Shown: in pieces, positions 27,515-35,447 of the stretch
How positions within the stretch are numbered: the stretch's first letter is position 1
Layout: the number at the start of each line of letters is the position of its first letter
Source of the DNA: Methanohalophilus levihalophilus
Lineage (GTDB): Archaea > Halobacteriota > Methanosarcinia > Methanosarcinales > Methanosarcinaceae
DNA: 64,000 nt
NCBI RefSeq assembly: GCF_017874375.1
Contig: NZ_JAGGLK010000001.1
Location: 1-64,000 of the forward strand
Direction of reading: 5' to 3'
Made by a program: the position numbers and the translations under genes
The notes under the pieces: model-generated
Told to the model about the DNA's origin: nothing
What the model saw: the letters and a program-made list of their open reading frames with translations, nothing else
Database searches by the model: none

Positions 27515-29005
27515 TTATACATGTTCAATATTTGTTCTATCTGAAATTTCGGAGTTTACAGTGCAGAGGTCTTCAGAGCTCAGCATGTGGACATCGTCGT
27601 TTCCTGTAAGCCTTGCAAAATCTTTCAGTTCATTGGTTGAAACCCGGAGGAAATTTTCCAGCTTTTTGGCAGAAAACGGAACCTTCAAACGCTTGCGCAA
27701 TTCCGGATCCTGAGTAGCTACTCCTACCGGACATTTTCCTGTATCACAAAGCCTGTACTGCTGGCAGGCACATGCCATCAAAGCAGCGGTACCAATTGCA
27801 ATTGCATCAGCGCCCATTGCCAGTGCCTTGGCAAAATCGGATGAAACCCTCAATCCTCCCGTTATTATCAGGGATATATCCTTGATATGATGTTCGTCAA
27901 GGTATTTCCTTGCCCTGTACAGCGCAAAAATGGTTGGTACTGAAGCAGTTTGTTTGACAAATTTATTGGAAGCTCCGGTTCCTCCACCTCTTCCGTCAAT
28001 TGTAATAAAATCAGGATTTGCAAAAGTCGCTACCTCCATGTCGGCTTCGATGCTTCCGGCAGCGATCTTAATTCCTATTGGTTTACCTCCGGACATCTCC
28101 CTTAAGGATTCAACTTTTTTCCTGAGATCAAACTTGTTATTTATATCATCAAATCTTGCAGGACTGATTATGTCCACGCCTTCAGGGAATCCGCGGGATT
28201 TCCCGATTTCAGCAGTCACTTTTTCAGCAGGCAGATGACCTCCCATGCCCGGTTTTGTTGATTGCCCTATCTTAATTTCAATGGCATCAACAGCCTGCAG
28301 TGTCTCTTCATTCACATTATACTTGTTGGGGACGTATTCAAAAATGTATTTGTATGAACGCTCAAAGGATTCTTTCAATATTCCCCCTTCTCCGGAGCAC
28401 ATTGCTGTCTGCATTGCAGCACTTCCACTTGCAAGTGCCATTTTAACTTCTTTTGAAAGGGCACCAAATGACATGTGGGTAATGAAAACAGGAGTCTCGA
28501 TAACAAGGGGATATTTTGCTTTTGGGCCGATAACAGTTTTGACACTGACCTCTTCATCAGGATTCAGAGGCATTTTCGCCAGCTGTGCACCTTTTACAAG
28601 AATCTCATCCCATGACAGAATGGGTAATTTGGTTCGCATGGGTTCATAAAGTGATTCACCGGTGACGGAAATCAGGTGAATATCACCCATGTGTGTTTCC
28701 AGGGCATCAGTCTCACGTCGCCATTCGCCAAGGTATCCACCTAATTCTTTTTTGGAGACCGTAAGCATAACTGAAAGCTTCTTGCCTTCCTTTGCGTCGT
28801 AAAGCATCGCTTCGGTTGGCTCAATGATAGTCTCTTCTTTTTCAATAACCGGTTTTAAGTGCGAACGTTTTGCCTTACAGATCGGGCACTCCCATTCCTC
28901 GGGGAAATCCTCGGGACTGGTTCCGGGTTTGATGTCAGTAAGAGAGTTTCCTCTTGTGTCATCATATTCAAAAGTCTGGCAAACATCACATCGGTATCTT
29001 GTCAT
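27515..29005 (-). CDS. Rubredoxin-fused FMN glutamate synthase-family protein
   Basis: A 496-residue protein. Residues 1-50 are a rubredoxin domain (CDVC and CPICK Cys pairs). The rest is the FMN and Fe-S domain of the glutamate synthase large subunit (GltB2-type): ITHMSFGALSKEVKMAL, GQSTKPGMGGHLP, IDGRGGGTGASN, and a cysteine cluster CACQQYRLCDTGKCPVGVATQ that fits a 3Fe-4S centre. No amidotransferase domain is present, so it is the archaeal-type stand-alone synthase domain. Ammonia- or glutaminase-independent activity cannot be judged. The small Cys-rich gene 29048-29299 lies 42 bases upstream on the same strand. Confidence 0.9.
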   Translation of the reverse strand: MTRYRCDVCQTFEYDDTRGNSLTDIKPGTSPEDFPEEWECPICKAKRSHLKPVIEKEETIIEPTEAMLYDAKEGKKLSVMLTVSKKELGGYLGEWRRETDALETHMGDIHLISVTGESLYEPMRTKLPILSWDEILVKGAQLAKMPLNPDEEVSVKTVIGPKAKYPLVIETPVFITHMSFGALSKEVKMALASGSAAMQTAMCSGEGGILKESFERSYKYIFEYVPNKYNVNEETLQAVDAIEIKIGQSTKPGMGGHLPAEKVTAEIGKSRGFPEGVDIISPARFDDINNKFDLRKKVESLREMSGGKPIGIKIAAGSIEADMEVATFANPDFITIDGRGGGTGASNKFVKQTASVPTIFALYRARKYLDEHHIKDISLIITGGLRVSSDFAKALAMGADAIAIGTAALMACACQQYRLCDTGKCPVGVATQDPELRKRLKVPFSAKKLENFLRVSTNELKDFARLTGNDDVHMLSSEDLCTVNSEISDRTNIEHV

Positions 29006-29047
29006 GTAGTCCCCTCGTGTTAGAAAAAAATAATCATGGATGCAGTT

Positions 29048-29299
29048 TTACATCCCAAGCTGCTCTTTTTCTGAACCGCGTGTACAGAAATAAACGTTTT
29101 TAAGCCTCAATTCTTCGGTAACAGGGCAACCACCGCAAATACATCCACTTTCATCAGTTATGCAGTTGCTTTTACCGATTGCCGGTAAACAGTACCCGCC
29201 TTTCTCATCACATTCCACCCATGAAGGACAACTGGAACAAATGCACATGGATAGCACCATTTCCTCCTTTTGTTCCATTTCTTCAGGACTCATTACCAT
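29048..29299 (-). CDS. Small cysteine-rich protein (DUF2769-like)
   Basis: 83 residues with ten cysteines arranged CICSSCPSWVEC, then GGYC, NCITDESGCICGGCP and FC. This pattern resembles small metal- or Fe-S-binding archaeal proteins such as DUF2769, which I suggest only tentatively. GAGG lies 8 bases before the first ATG (29299), supporting that start. It is encoded just upstream of the rubredoxin-glutamate synthase gene and may be co-transcribed with it. Confidence 0.7.
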   Translation of the reverse strand: MVMSPEEMEQKEEMVLSMCICSSCPSWVECDEKGGYCLPAIGKSNCITDESGCICGGCPVTEELRLKNVYFCTRGSEKEQLGM

Positions 29300-29688
29300 T
29301 TTTATATCCTCTATAAAATTTATTGGCTCGCTCGTAAGAATATCAACTCTAATAAGACGCGCTAATATGCCGATCGACCTAAATAATGTAAGTAAATAAA
29401 GAACTGTATTCTACAGTTTCCATTACGGTTTTTGTTTAATGCTATAAACAATTAATGGAAGTAATCCTGTATTTATTGGTAGTATCAAGTTAGTTACCAA
29501 ATCATTCATTTTGGTTGACTGGAATTTACACCACACGCTTATTTATGGTTGCGGTGTTTTTTTCAATCAACTTTCATATTTATAGTTGCTAAAACTTCGT
29601 TTTTAATTACGGTGTTTCAGGTTTGGCATCATTTAATTAATAGATACAATTAAATAAACGTGTCAATATATTTAGGAAGGGTGTTTTT
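29300..29688. other. 389-bp intergenic region upstream of the cohesin cluster
   Basis: No gene is seen. It holds divergent promoters. A hairpin ACACC (29528-29532)/GGTGT (29553-29557) followed by T7 looks like a terminator or attenuator. A second element, ACGGTGTTTCAGG, lies near 29610. GGAAGGG at 29674-29680 is the RBS of the 29689 gene. The region is AT-rich with several TATA-like strings. Confidence 0.45.
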
Positions 29689-31479
29689 ATGATCTTTAAC
29701 GCTAATAAAAAATTATTACTTATCTTTATCTTGATTATAGCTTTATGTTCTTCCATTGCTTCGGCAGAATCTTCGACATTCGAACCTTATAGTGTCGCAG
29801 TTTATGATAAAATAATCGACAGTGAGGTTTCGGGCATAGAAATATTTCATAATTCTATGAGCAATGATGGCAATGTGATATATTTTAATGGAATTGAAGT
29901 GGCAACTGATGAAATGATTGTGGGTCGCATTAATTCGGATGGATCAGGACTTGAAACATATCCTGCTCCTTTTGGTTCTGCAATGAATATTGTTACAAAT
30001 GGTGATGGTTCGATCGCTTATTTTAACAGCCTTAATGCCGTCCACAAAATAGAAGATGGAAGTATAGATGTTGTTGTAGAATTTGATGATGAGTTTTATG
30101 TTTGGATGCTTCAGACAAATGACAAAGGCGACTATGTGTACATAACCATTGAAAGCATAGGGAATATATGGAAAATAAACTCTGATGCAACTCATGATGT
30201 CTCTGTGGTTGACAAAGATGATGTCGAAGTGGATGATAAAAACGTTTCTAAAATTCTTGATTTCCGCGTCGCTGATGACGGAATAAAAACCAGTTTCATT
30301 CCTCATGGATATAGGGAAGGCGTAAATGTCAATGGATATTGGGAAGGCGGAGATACGCACGAATTAACTGAAGTGTTCTATTCTGAATATGGTAATTCAA
30401 ACCAAATGACATTTGATGATGAAGAAGATGATGGAATTACAAAATTCCTTTTTGATATGAGTGGGAATGGTGCTGTAGTTCTATATGGTGTTGAAGAAGA
30501 CACTTATATTGTCAAACCGGGAACTAAATTTGTTACAAAACTTGGGTCATTTACAGGTTGGGGGCACCTGAACTATGACGGTTCTATTATGTTTACTTCA
30601 GATGATAGCGATGGGGTACTTGTAAGCACACTTGATAAACAGCTTTTCCCTCTTTCACTTGGGGACCACCTTGAAGAAGATGTTGGGAGTATGGATGGAA
30701 CTCTGATCAATAACGATGGGGATATTGTTTCCTTCATTGTAATGGCAGACGACTATTCCTCAACATCACTCTACGTCGGCCATTTCTACAGTAGCGCTGA
30801 TGATGTCCCGGCAGCATCTCCAAATGCTCTTTATTCTGCAACGATTGCATACTCAGGTGAGCTTCCAGAGCCAGTCCTGATTTCTGAAGAAGTGGATGCT
30901 CTTGTCTTCGAGTCCCGTAGCAAACCAGCAGGGAGCAGTGTACAGATTCCGATTACACTATATGGGAATGAGGAGCCTGTCGGAAACATGGATCTTGCAT
31001 TAAGCTATGATCCAGAAGTTCTCGAATGTGTGGAACTTATTAAAGGCGGTTTGACTGAGAACTCCATTTTTGAATATAATATAATGGACGAAACTATCAA
31101 AGCAAGTCTTATTGATATGGATGGTTTCAGTGGTGATGGCTCTGTCTGCTATGTAAAGTTTAATGTTATTGGTTCTGCGGGTGATACTTCCCCACTAAGA
31201 ATCGATAATCTTGCAATCAATAGTGCTTCTGATCTCTCAGTTATCGACATGGAGGCTACTAATGGTGTCTTTACCGTTCTTTCAAGTGATGAAGGGAAGG
31301 GTGATGCAGAAGGAGATGGTGGTGAATATTCCGCATATGATGCATTATATGCGTTATTGATGTCTGTTGACAAGATTGATGCACATGAATCTATGGATAT
31401 AAATGATGATGGGATTGTATCTTCTATTGATGCAAGACTCATACTAAAATTAGCTTCTGAAGACAAATCAGTTGAATAA
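29689..31479 (+). CDS. Secreted beta-propeller-like protein with cohesin and dockerin domains
   Basis: A 596-residue exported protein. The signal peptide (about 1-27) ends IASAES. Residues ~30-370 form repeated beta strands with TolB/propeller-like character (INSDGSGLETYP, YFNSLN, GSIMFTSDDSDGV). Residues ~405-530 form a cohesin domain: SVQIPITLYG, GNMDLALSYDPEVLE, GFSGDGSVCYVKFNVIG. The C-terminus has a dockerin-like Ca-binding repeat DINDDGIVSSIDARLILKL, with a weaker first repeat before it (GEYSAYDALYALLMSV). It is the first gene of a three-gene cluster, with an acidic body. Cohesin-dockerin pairs assemble extracellular complexes. The partner here may be a neighbouring product. Confidence 0.85.
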   Translation: MIFNANKKLLLIFILIIALCSSIASAESSTFEPYSVAVYDKIIDSEVSGIEIFHNSMSNDGNVIYFNGIEVATDEMIVGRINSDGSGLETYPAPFGSAMNIVTNGDGSIAYFNSLNAVHKIEDGSIDVVVEFDDEFYVWMLQTNDKGDYVYITIESIGNIWKINSDATHDVSVVDKDDVEVDDKNVSKILDFRVADDGIKTSFIPHGYREGVNVNGYWEGGDTHELTEVFYSEYGNSNQMTFDDEEDDGITKFLFDMSGNGAVVLYGVEEDTYIVKPGTKFVTKLGSFTGWGHLNYDGSIMFTSDDSDGVLVSTLDKQLFPLSLGDHLEEDVGSMDGTLINNDGDIVSFIVMADDYSSTSLYVGHFYSSADDVPAASPNALYSATIAYSGELPEPVLISEEVDALVFESRSKPAGSSVQIPITLYGNEEPVGNMDLALSYDPEVLECVELIKGGLTENSIFEYNIMDETIKASLIDMDGFSGDGSVCYVKFNVIGSAGDTSPLRIDNLAINSASDLSVIDMEATNGVFTVLSSDEGKGDAEGDGGEYSAYDALYALLMSVDKIDAHESMDINDDGIVSSIDARLILKLASEDKSVE

Positions 31480-31490
31480 TAAAAGGTGAT

Positions 31491-32054
31491 ATGATGATCA
31501 AAAAAATAATTTTATTAGTAGCTTTTATTTGCTTGACAGCAACAACAGTTTCTGCAGCTGTCGTTCCGGTAACCGTCTATACTGCTGATATGGAAGCGTC
31601 AAGCGGTGGTACCGTTGAAGTGCCAGTTTATTTTTCAGGTGCAGATGAAGTTGGAAGTATGGACCTTGTCCTGAACTATGACAGTGGGGTTCTTCAGGCA
31701 ACAGGTGCTTCAACTTCCGATATTGGCAACAATGCATTCGTCGAGTCTAACATTGCAATTCCGGGAAAGATCACTTTAGCAATGGCTGATTCTTCCGGTA
31801 TTTCCGGTGATGGAGAAGTTTTATTGATATCATTCACAGTTCTCGGAGATGTTGGTTCATCAACAACTGTTAGCATTGAGAGTGTTGAGCTTCACAACGT
31901 TGAGCTTGTAGAAGTTATGACCGAGACTGAAAATGGTATTGTAACCGTTGCAGATGCTGCATCTGGTTCAGAAAGTGCCGGATACGGTGGAATGATGCTG
32001 ATAAGTCTGGGTGTATTTTGTCTTTGTGCTTTTTTAATGAAGAGAAAGAACTGA
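31491..32054 (+). CDS. Surface-anchored single-cohesin protein
   Basis: A 187-residue protein. The signal peptide (about 1-21) ends TVSAAV. One cohesin domain spans about 22-155: GTVEVPVYFSGADEVGSM, LVLNYDSGVLQATGA, GISGDGEVLLISFTVLG. A Ser/Gly linker leads to a C-terminal TM (GMMLISLGVFCLCAFL) with a KRKN tail. The topology is that of an anchoring protein: the cohesin lies outside and is fixed to the membrane. It begins 11 bases after the stop of the cohesin-dockerin gene, with GGTG just before ATG. Confidence 0.88.
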   Translation: MMIKKIILLVAFICLTATTVSAAVVPVTVYTADMEASSGGTVEVPVYFSGADEVGSMDLVLNYDSGVLQATGASTSDIGNNAFVESNIAIPGKITLAMADSSGISGDGEVLLISFTVLGDVGSSTTVSIESVELHNVELVEVMTETENGIVTVADAASGSESAGYGGMMLISLGVFCLCAFLMKRKN

Positions 32055-32078
32055 TAGTAAGCTAAGGAGTGTTATAGA

Positions 32079-32720
32079 ATGAAGAAGATTATTGCACTTT
32101 CATTCATGTTATTAATGCTACTTGCCGCTCCTGTACAGGCTGACTTGTATTATGATATGGGTCAGAAGGTTAGCATATACAATGCAAATGTTGATTTGGT
32201 TCCCGATCTTGTCAAAGATCTTCTGGGCAACGAAGAGATCTATGGAATCATCGAAATGGAAGATGAAAGCATACTTGAAGTCAAAACTGTGACTTCTAAT
32301 GGTGTGGTTGTTGAGTTCACCAAGGTCTCTATTGAGATTGAGGCAGGAAAAGGTGATCATAATTCCGATGGCAAATTAACTGCATTAGATGCGCTTTCTG
32401 CCATAAAGATGTCTGTTGGCAAGATTCCTGAAGATCTTACACTTGATGTTGACAACAGTGGCTCTGTAACCTCCATGGATGCAAGATCAATTCTCCAGTC
32501 TTCAGTGGGTCTGAGCTCAGAAGTAAATCCGACAATATTGCTAAAAACAGATGAAGAAACGTTAAGAAGTCTGATGATGTCTTCAACGCCTTCTAATGAT
32601 TTCTTAGATGCATACAACAGCGGTGCTATCGAGATAGAGCCTGTAGGTTTTGGGAACAAAGTTAAGTTCAGCATAGGCAAAATTGTCTTGAAAATAACTG
32701 ATGCATTAGGACTGGTCTAA
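32079..32720 (+). CDS. Secreted dockerin-containing protein
   Basis: A 213-residue exported protein. The signal (about 1-21) ends APVQA. Residues ~95-150 hold a two-repeat dockerin: GDHNSDGKLTALDALSAIK and DVDNSGSVTSMDARSILQ, both with EF-hand-like Asp/Asn/Ser ligand positions. The flanking segments have no recognised fold: about 22-90 (IIEMEDESILEVKTV) and 160-213 (VKFSIGKIVLKITDAL). It is the third gene of the cluster, 24 bases after the anchor gene, with AAGGAGTG as RBS. It is the likely docking partner of one of the two cohesins. A T-tract follows the stop. Confidence 0.88.
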   Translation: MKKIIALSFMLLMLLAAPVQADLYYDMGQKVSIYNANVDLVPDLVKDLLGNEEIYGIIEMEDESILEVKTVTSNGVVVEFTKVSIEIEAGKGDHNSDGKLTALDALSAIKMSVGKIPEDLTLDVDNSGSVTSMDARSILQSSVGLSSEVNPTILLKTDEETLRSLMMSSTPSNDFLDAYNSGAIEIEPVGFGNKVKFSIGKIVLKITDALGLV

Positions 32721-32993
32721 TCGACTGGTCCATTTTTTTGTTTTTCTTAATTTTATCTACTTTCTTAGGCTTGTGCCTTTGATTCGTGTTGAAACAATAG
32801 CTATTTGCAGAATAAAAAGTTTTTTTGTCAGTGCCAATAAGAACACAAATTGCCATATGTATGCATAATTTTTATTATGGGGTATTCGATTCACAGAGGT
32901 AAGCAAACCCGAAAATTGTTTCATAGGTAGAACCCATAGTAATAATTGGAAGGTTTGGAGTCTGGTCATTGGTAGTATTTCTTTGGTGAAAAT

Positions 32994-34445
32994 ATGGGAG
33001 TATACAAAACCATTAAAAACCCTGAAATTCGAATTCAAAAATCCAAAAGCGTTTGTCCGGTCTGCCTTCAAACAATTGATTGCAACATCATCTCCCGCAA
33101 TGGAAAAGTTTTTCTACAGAAAACATGTGCCGAACATGGTGATTTTGAGACAATCTTATTTTCAGATTCAGATTCTTACATAAAAGCCATCAAAGAAAAC
33201 GTTCCGGGAACAAAACCCAAATTTATCCAGACAAAGGTTTCCAAAGGATGTCCGAATGATTGCGGTTTTTGTGATGAGCATCAACAACATACGTGTGTAG
33301 GGATTATCGAAATAACTGATGTCTGTAACCTTCATTGTCCAGTTTGTTTTGCAGCTTCAGAAAGCAGTTTCAGTTTGCCTCTTGTCAAAGTAAAAGAAAT
33401 GATAGATATCTTTGTTGAAAGAGAGGACAATCCGGAAGTACTCCAGATTAGTGGTGGTGAACCCACTTTGCATCCGGATATTCTTGAAATCCTTGAATAT
33501 GCCGGGAAGAAAGGCATTCTTTATCCTGTGTTGAACACAAATGGAATAAAGCTTGCAGATCCACAATTTGCTAAACAGGTTGCTTCTACCGTTCCAGAAG
33601 ACAGGTCTTCTGTGGGTAAACCTGTAATCTACTTCCAGTTTGACGGTTTTAGCAACGCGATATATGAAACCCTCCGGGGTAAACCTTTACTTGAAACCAA
33701 AATGAAGGCATTTGAAAATTGTAAAAAAGAAGGTATGACGGTTGCCCTTGTTTGTACTCTTGTTAAAGGGATAAATGATCATGAAATTGGCAGGATAATC
33801 GACTTTGCTATGAATGAAAGTTACATTAAGATGGTCAACTTCCAGCCCGCTACTCTTGCCGGAAGGCATGACCTGCCGGATAAACAAGACGGGAGAATGA
33901 CAATTCCGGATGTGATTTCTGAGGTTGAAATCCAAACAAAAGGCACATTGAAGAAAGATAGCTTCATCACGACCCCTTGTCCGTACCCAACCTGTTCGGT
34001 ATGTGCATATGTTTATAGTAACAATGGAAGAGATGTTGTCTTAACCAGATTCCTGAATTCTGCGGCTTGTCGTGATTATCTCGTTGGTCGTGCAATACCG
34101 GATATTGAGGTAGTTGCAAGAATAGAAAAATCCCTGACTACTTTTGGGAGTCTTCTTTCCAGATCTTCCATTTTATCGGGAAATAGTCATGATGATTGTT
34201 GCTGCAGTGGGAATTGCAGCGGAATAATCGCTGAAATTGGCAGTGTTCTGGATAACGTAACACTGGTTTCTATCCATGCTTTCATGGACGAGCATAATTT
34301 TAGCGTTGAGAGAACAAGGAAGTGCTGTATAACAGAAATAATGCCTGACGGGCGGATGATTCCTTTTTGCTCGTACAATATTCTTTATCGGAAAGAACTG
34401 GCTGAACAATTCAGGAACGATACCTATTCATTGTTTGATGCTTAA
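32994..34445 (+). CDS. Radical SAM protein, Tes/COG1964-like
   Basis: A 483-residue enzyme. The N-terminus has two Cys pairs (SVCPVCLQTIDC, then GCPNDCGFCDEHQQHTC), which suggest extra metal or cluster sites. The radical SAM motif C-x3-C-x2-C is in DVCNLHCPVCF, followed by ISGGEPT. The C-terminal part carries further cysteines (PCPYPTCSVC, DDCCCSGNCSG, RKCCITEIM). The layout matches COG1964 iron-sulfur oxidoreductases, the family that includes the archaeal tetraether lipid synthase Tes. Its stop lies 6 bases from an arsM-type gene, so a role in organoarsenic metabolism is the competing hypothesis. Confidence 0.8.
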   Translation: MGVYKTIKNPEIRIQKSKSVCPVCLQTIDCNIISRNGKVFLQKTCAEHGDFETILFSDSDSYIKAIKENVPGTKPKFIQTKVSKGCPNDCGFCDEHQQHTCVGIIEITDVCNLHCPVCFAASESSFSLPLVKVKEMIDIFVEREDNPEVLQISGGEPTLHPDILEILEYAGKKGILYPVLNTNGIKLADPQFAKQVASTVPEDRSSVGKPVIYFQFDGFSNAIYETLRGKPLLETKMKAFENCKKEGMTVALVCTLVKGINDHEIGRIIDFAMNESYIKMVNFQPATLAGRHDLPDKQDGRMTIPDVISEVEIQTKGTLKKDSFITTPCPYPTCSVCAYVYSNNGRDVVLTRFLNSAACRDYLVGRAIPDIEVVARIEKSLTTFGSLLSRSSILSGNSHDDCCCSGNCSGIIAEIGSVLDNVTLVSIHAFMDEHNFSVERTRKCCITEIMPDGRMIPFCSYNILYRKELAEQFRNDTYSLFDA

Positions 34446-34451
34446 TCGTCA

Positions 34452-35300
34452 ATGGGTTTAAAAATGGATTCGAATGATGTCAAAAAACTTGTAAAAAAAG
34501 AATATGGGGAGGTGGCCAAACATGGCTCTTCCTGCTGTGGATCATTGAATTTGTGCTGCAGTCCGACTGATGTGGCTCAGGATATCAGCAAAGAAATAGG
34601 CTATTCTGAATCCGAAATGAGCAGTGTTCCCGGAGGATCAAACCTTGGACTTGGCTGTGGGAATCCCACTGCAATAGCATCCCTGCAAGAGGGTGAAACT
34701 GTATTGGATCTGGGTTCTGGTGCCGGATTTGATTGCTTCCTCGCAGCAGGCAAAGTGGGCCCAAAGGGAGTAGTCATCGGCGTAGACATGACTCCTGAGA
34801 TGCTGGAGAAAGCCCGGGAGAATGCCCGGAAAAGTGAGTACGAAAATATAGAATTCAGGCTCGGTGAAATTGAGGCTCTGCCGGTTGCGGATAATTCTGT
34901 TGATGTTGTAATTTCGAATTGTGTCATTAATCTCTCCCCCTCCAAGGCGGATGTCTTCAGGGAAATTTTCAGGGTTTTGAAACCCGGTGGCAGGTTTGCC
35001 ATATCAGATATTGTTCTTCTGCAGGACATACCTGAAAGCATAAAACAATCTGCTGCTGCCTATGTTAGCTGTATTTCCGGTGCTATACTCAAAAGTGACT
35101 ATCTGGACTTGATAGAAAATACAGGCTTTAAAGACATTGAAATTATCGAGGAAGTGAGATATCCATTTGATCTGGTTGCTGCGATTCTTCCCCCTGAAGA
35201 ACTGGAAAAAATTCTCGGTGAAGCAAACCTTTCAATGGAAGAAGCCAGAAGCTTTGCAGACTCTGTTATCAGTATCAAGATACATGGAATAAAATCTTAA
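34452..35300 (+). CDS. arsM: Arsenite methyltransferase
   Basis: About 278-282 residues, a class I SAM methyltransferase of the ArsM type. It methylates trivalent arsenic. Motif I is VLDLGSGAGFDCFLA, followed by GVDMTPEMLEKARENA. Cysteines at the expected ArsM sites are seen: the N-terminal CC/CC cluster (SSCCGSLNLCCS), VISNCVINLSP, and YVSCISGA. An in-frame ATG at 34464 gives MDSNDVKKL and is an alternative start. It is co-directional with the radical SAM gene only 6 bases upstream. No arsR or arsenite pump gene is seen nearby. Confidence 0.92.
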   Translation: MGLKMDSNDVKKLVKKEYGEVAKHGSSCCGSLNLCCSPTDVAQDISKEIGYSESEMSSVPGGSNLGLGCGNPTAIASLQEGETVLDLGSGAGFDCFLAAGKVGPKGVVIGVDMTPEMLEKARENARKSEYENIEFRLGEIEALPVADNSVDVVISNCVINLSPSKADVFREIFRVLKPGGRFAISDIVLLQDIPESIKQSAAAYVSCISGAILKSDYLDLIENTGFKDIEIIEEVRYPFDLVAAILPPEELEKILGEANLSMEEARSFADSVISIKIHGIKS

Positions 35301-35447
35301 AAGTTCTCCTTCCAACATCATTTATAAGTACTATTGGCAAGCTCTTTTATTTGGGTACTATTGGGATGTTGCATCCGGATATCGGAAGATGTCAATGTCT
35401 TTGTTTACTTGTCAAGAACTTGCAATCCGATTGAATTCTGGGGGAAA

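Noticed and set aside
29689-32720. Cellulosome
   Set aside because: Cohesin and dockerin domains are present, but no glycoside hydrolase or carbohydrate-binding domain is seen in the cluster or nearby.
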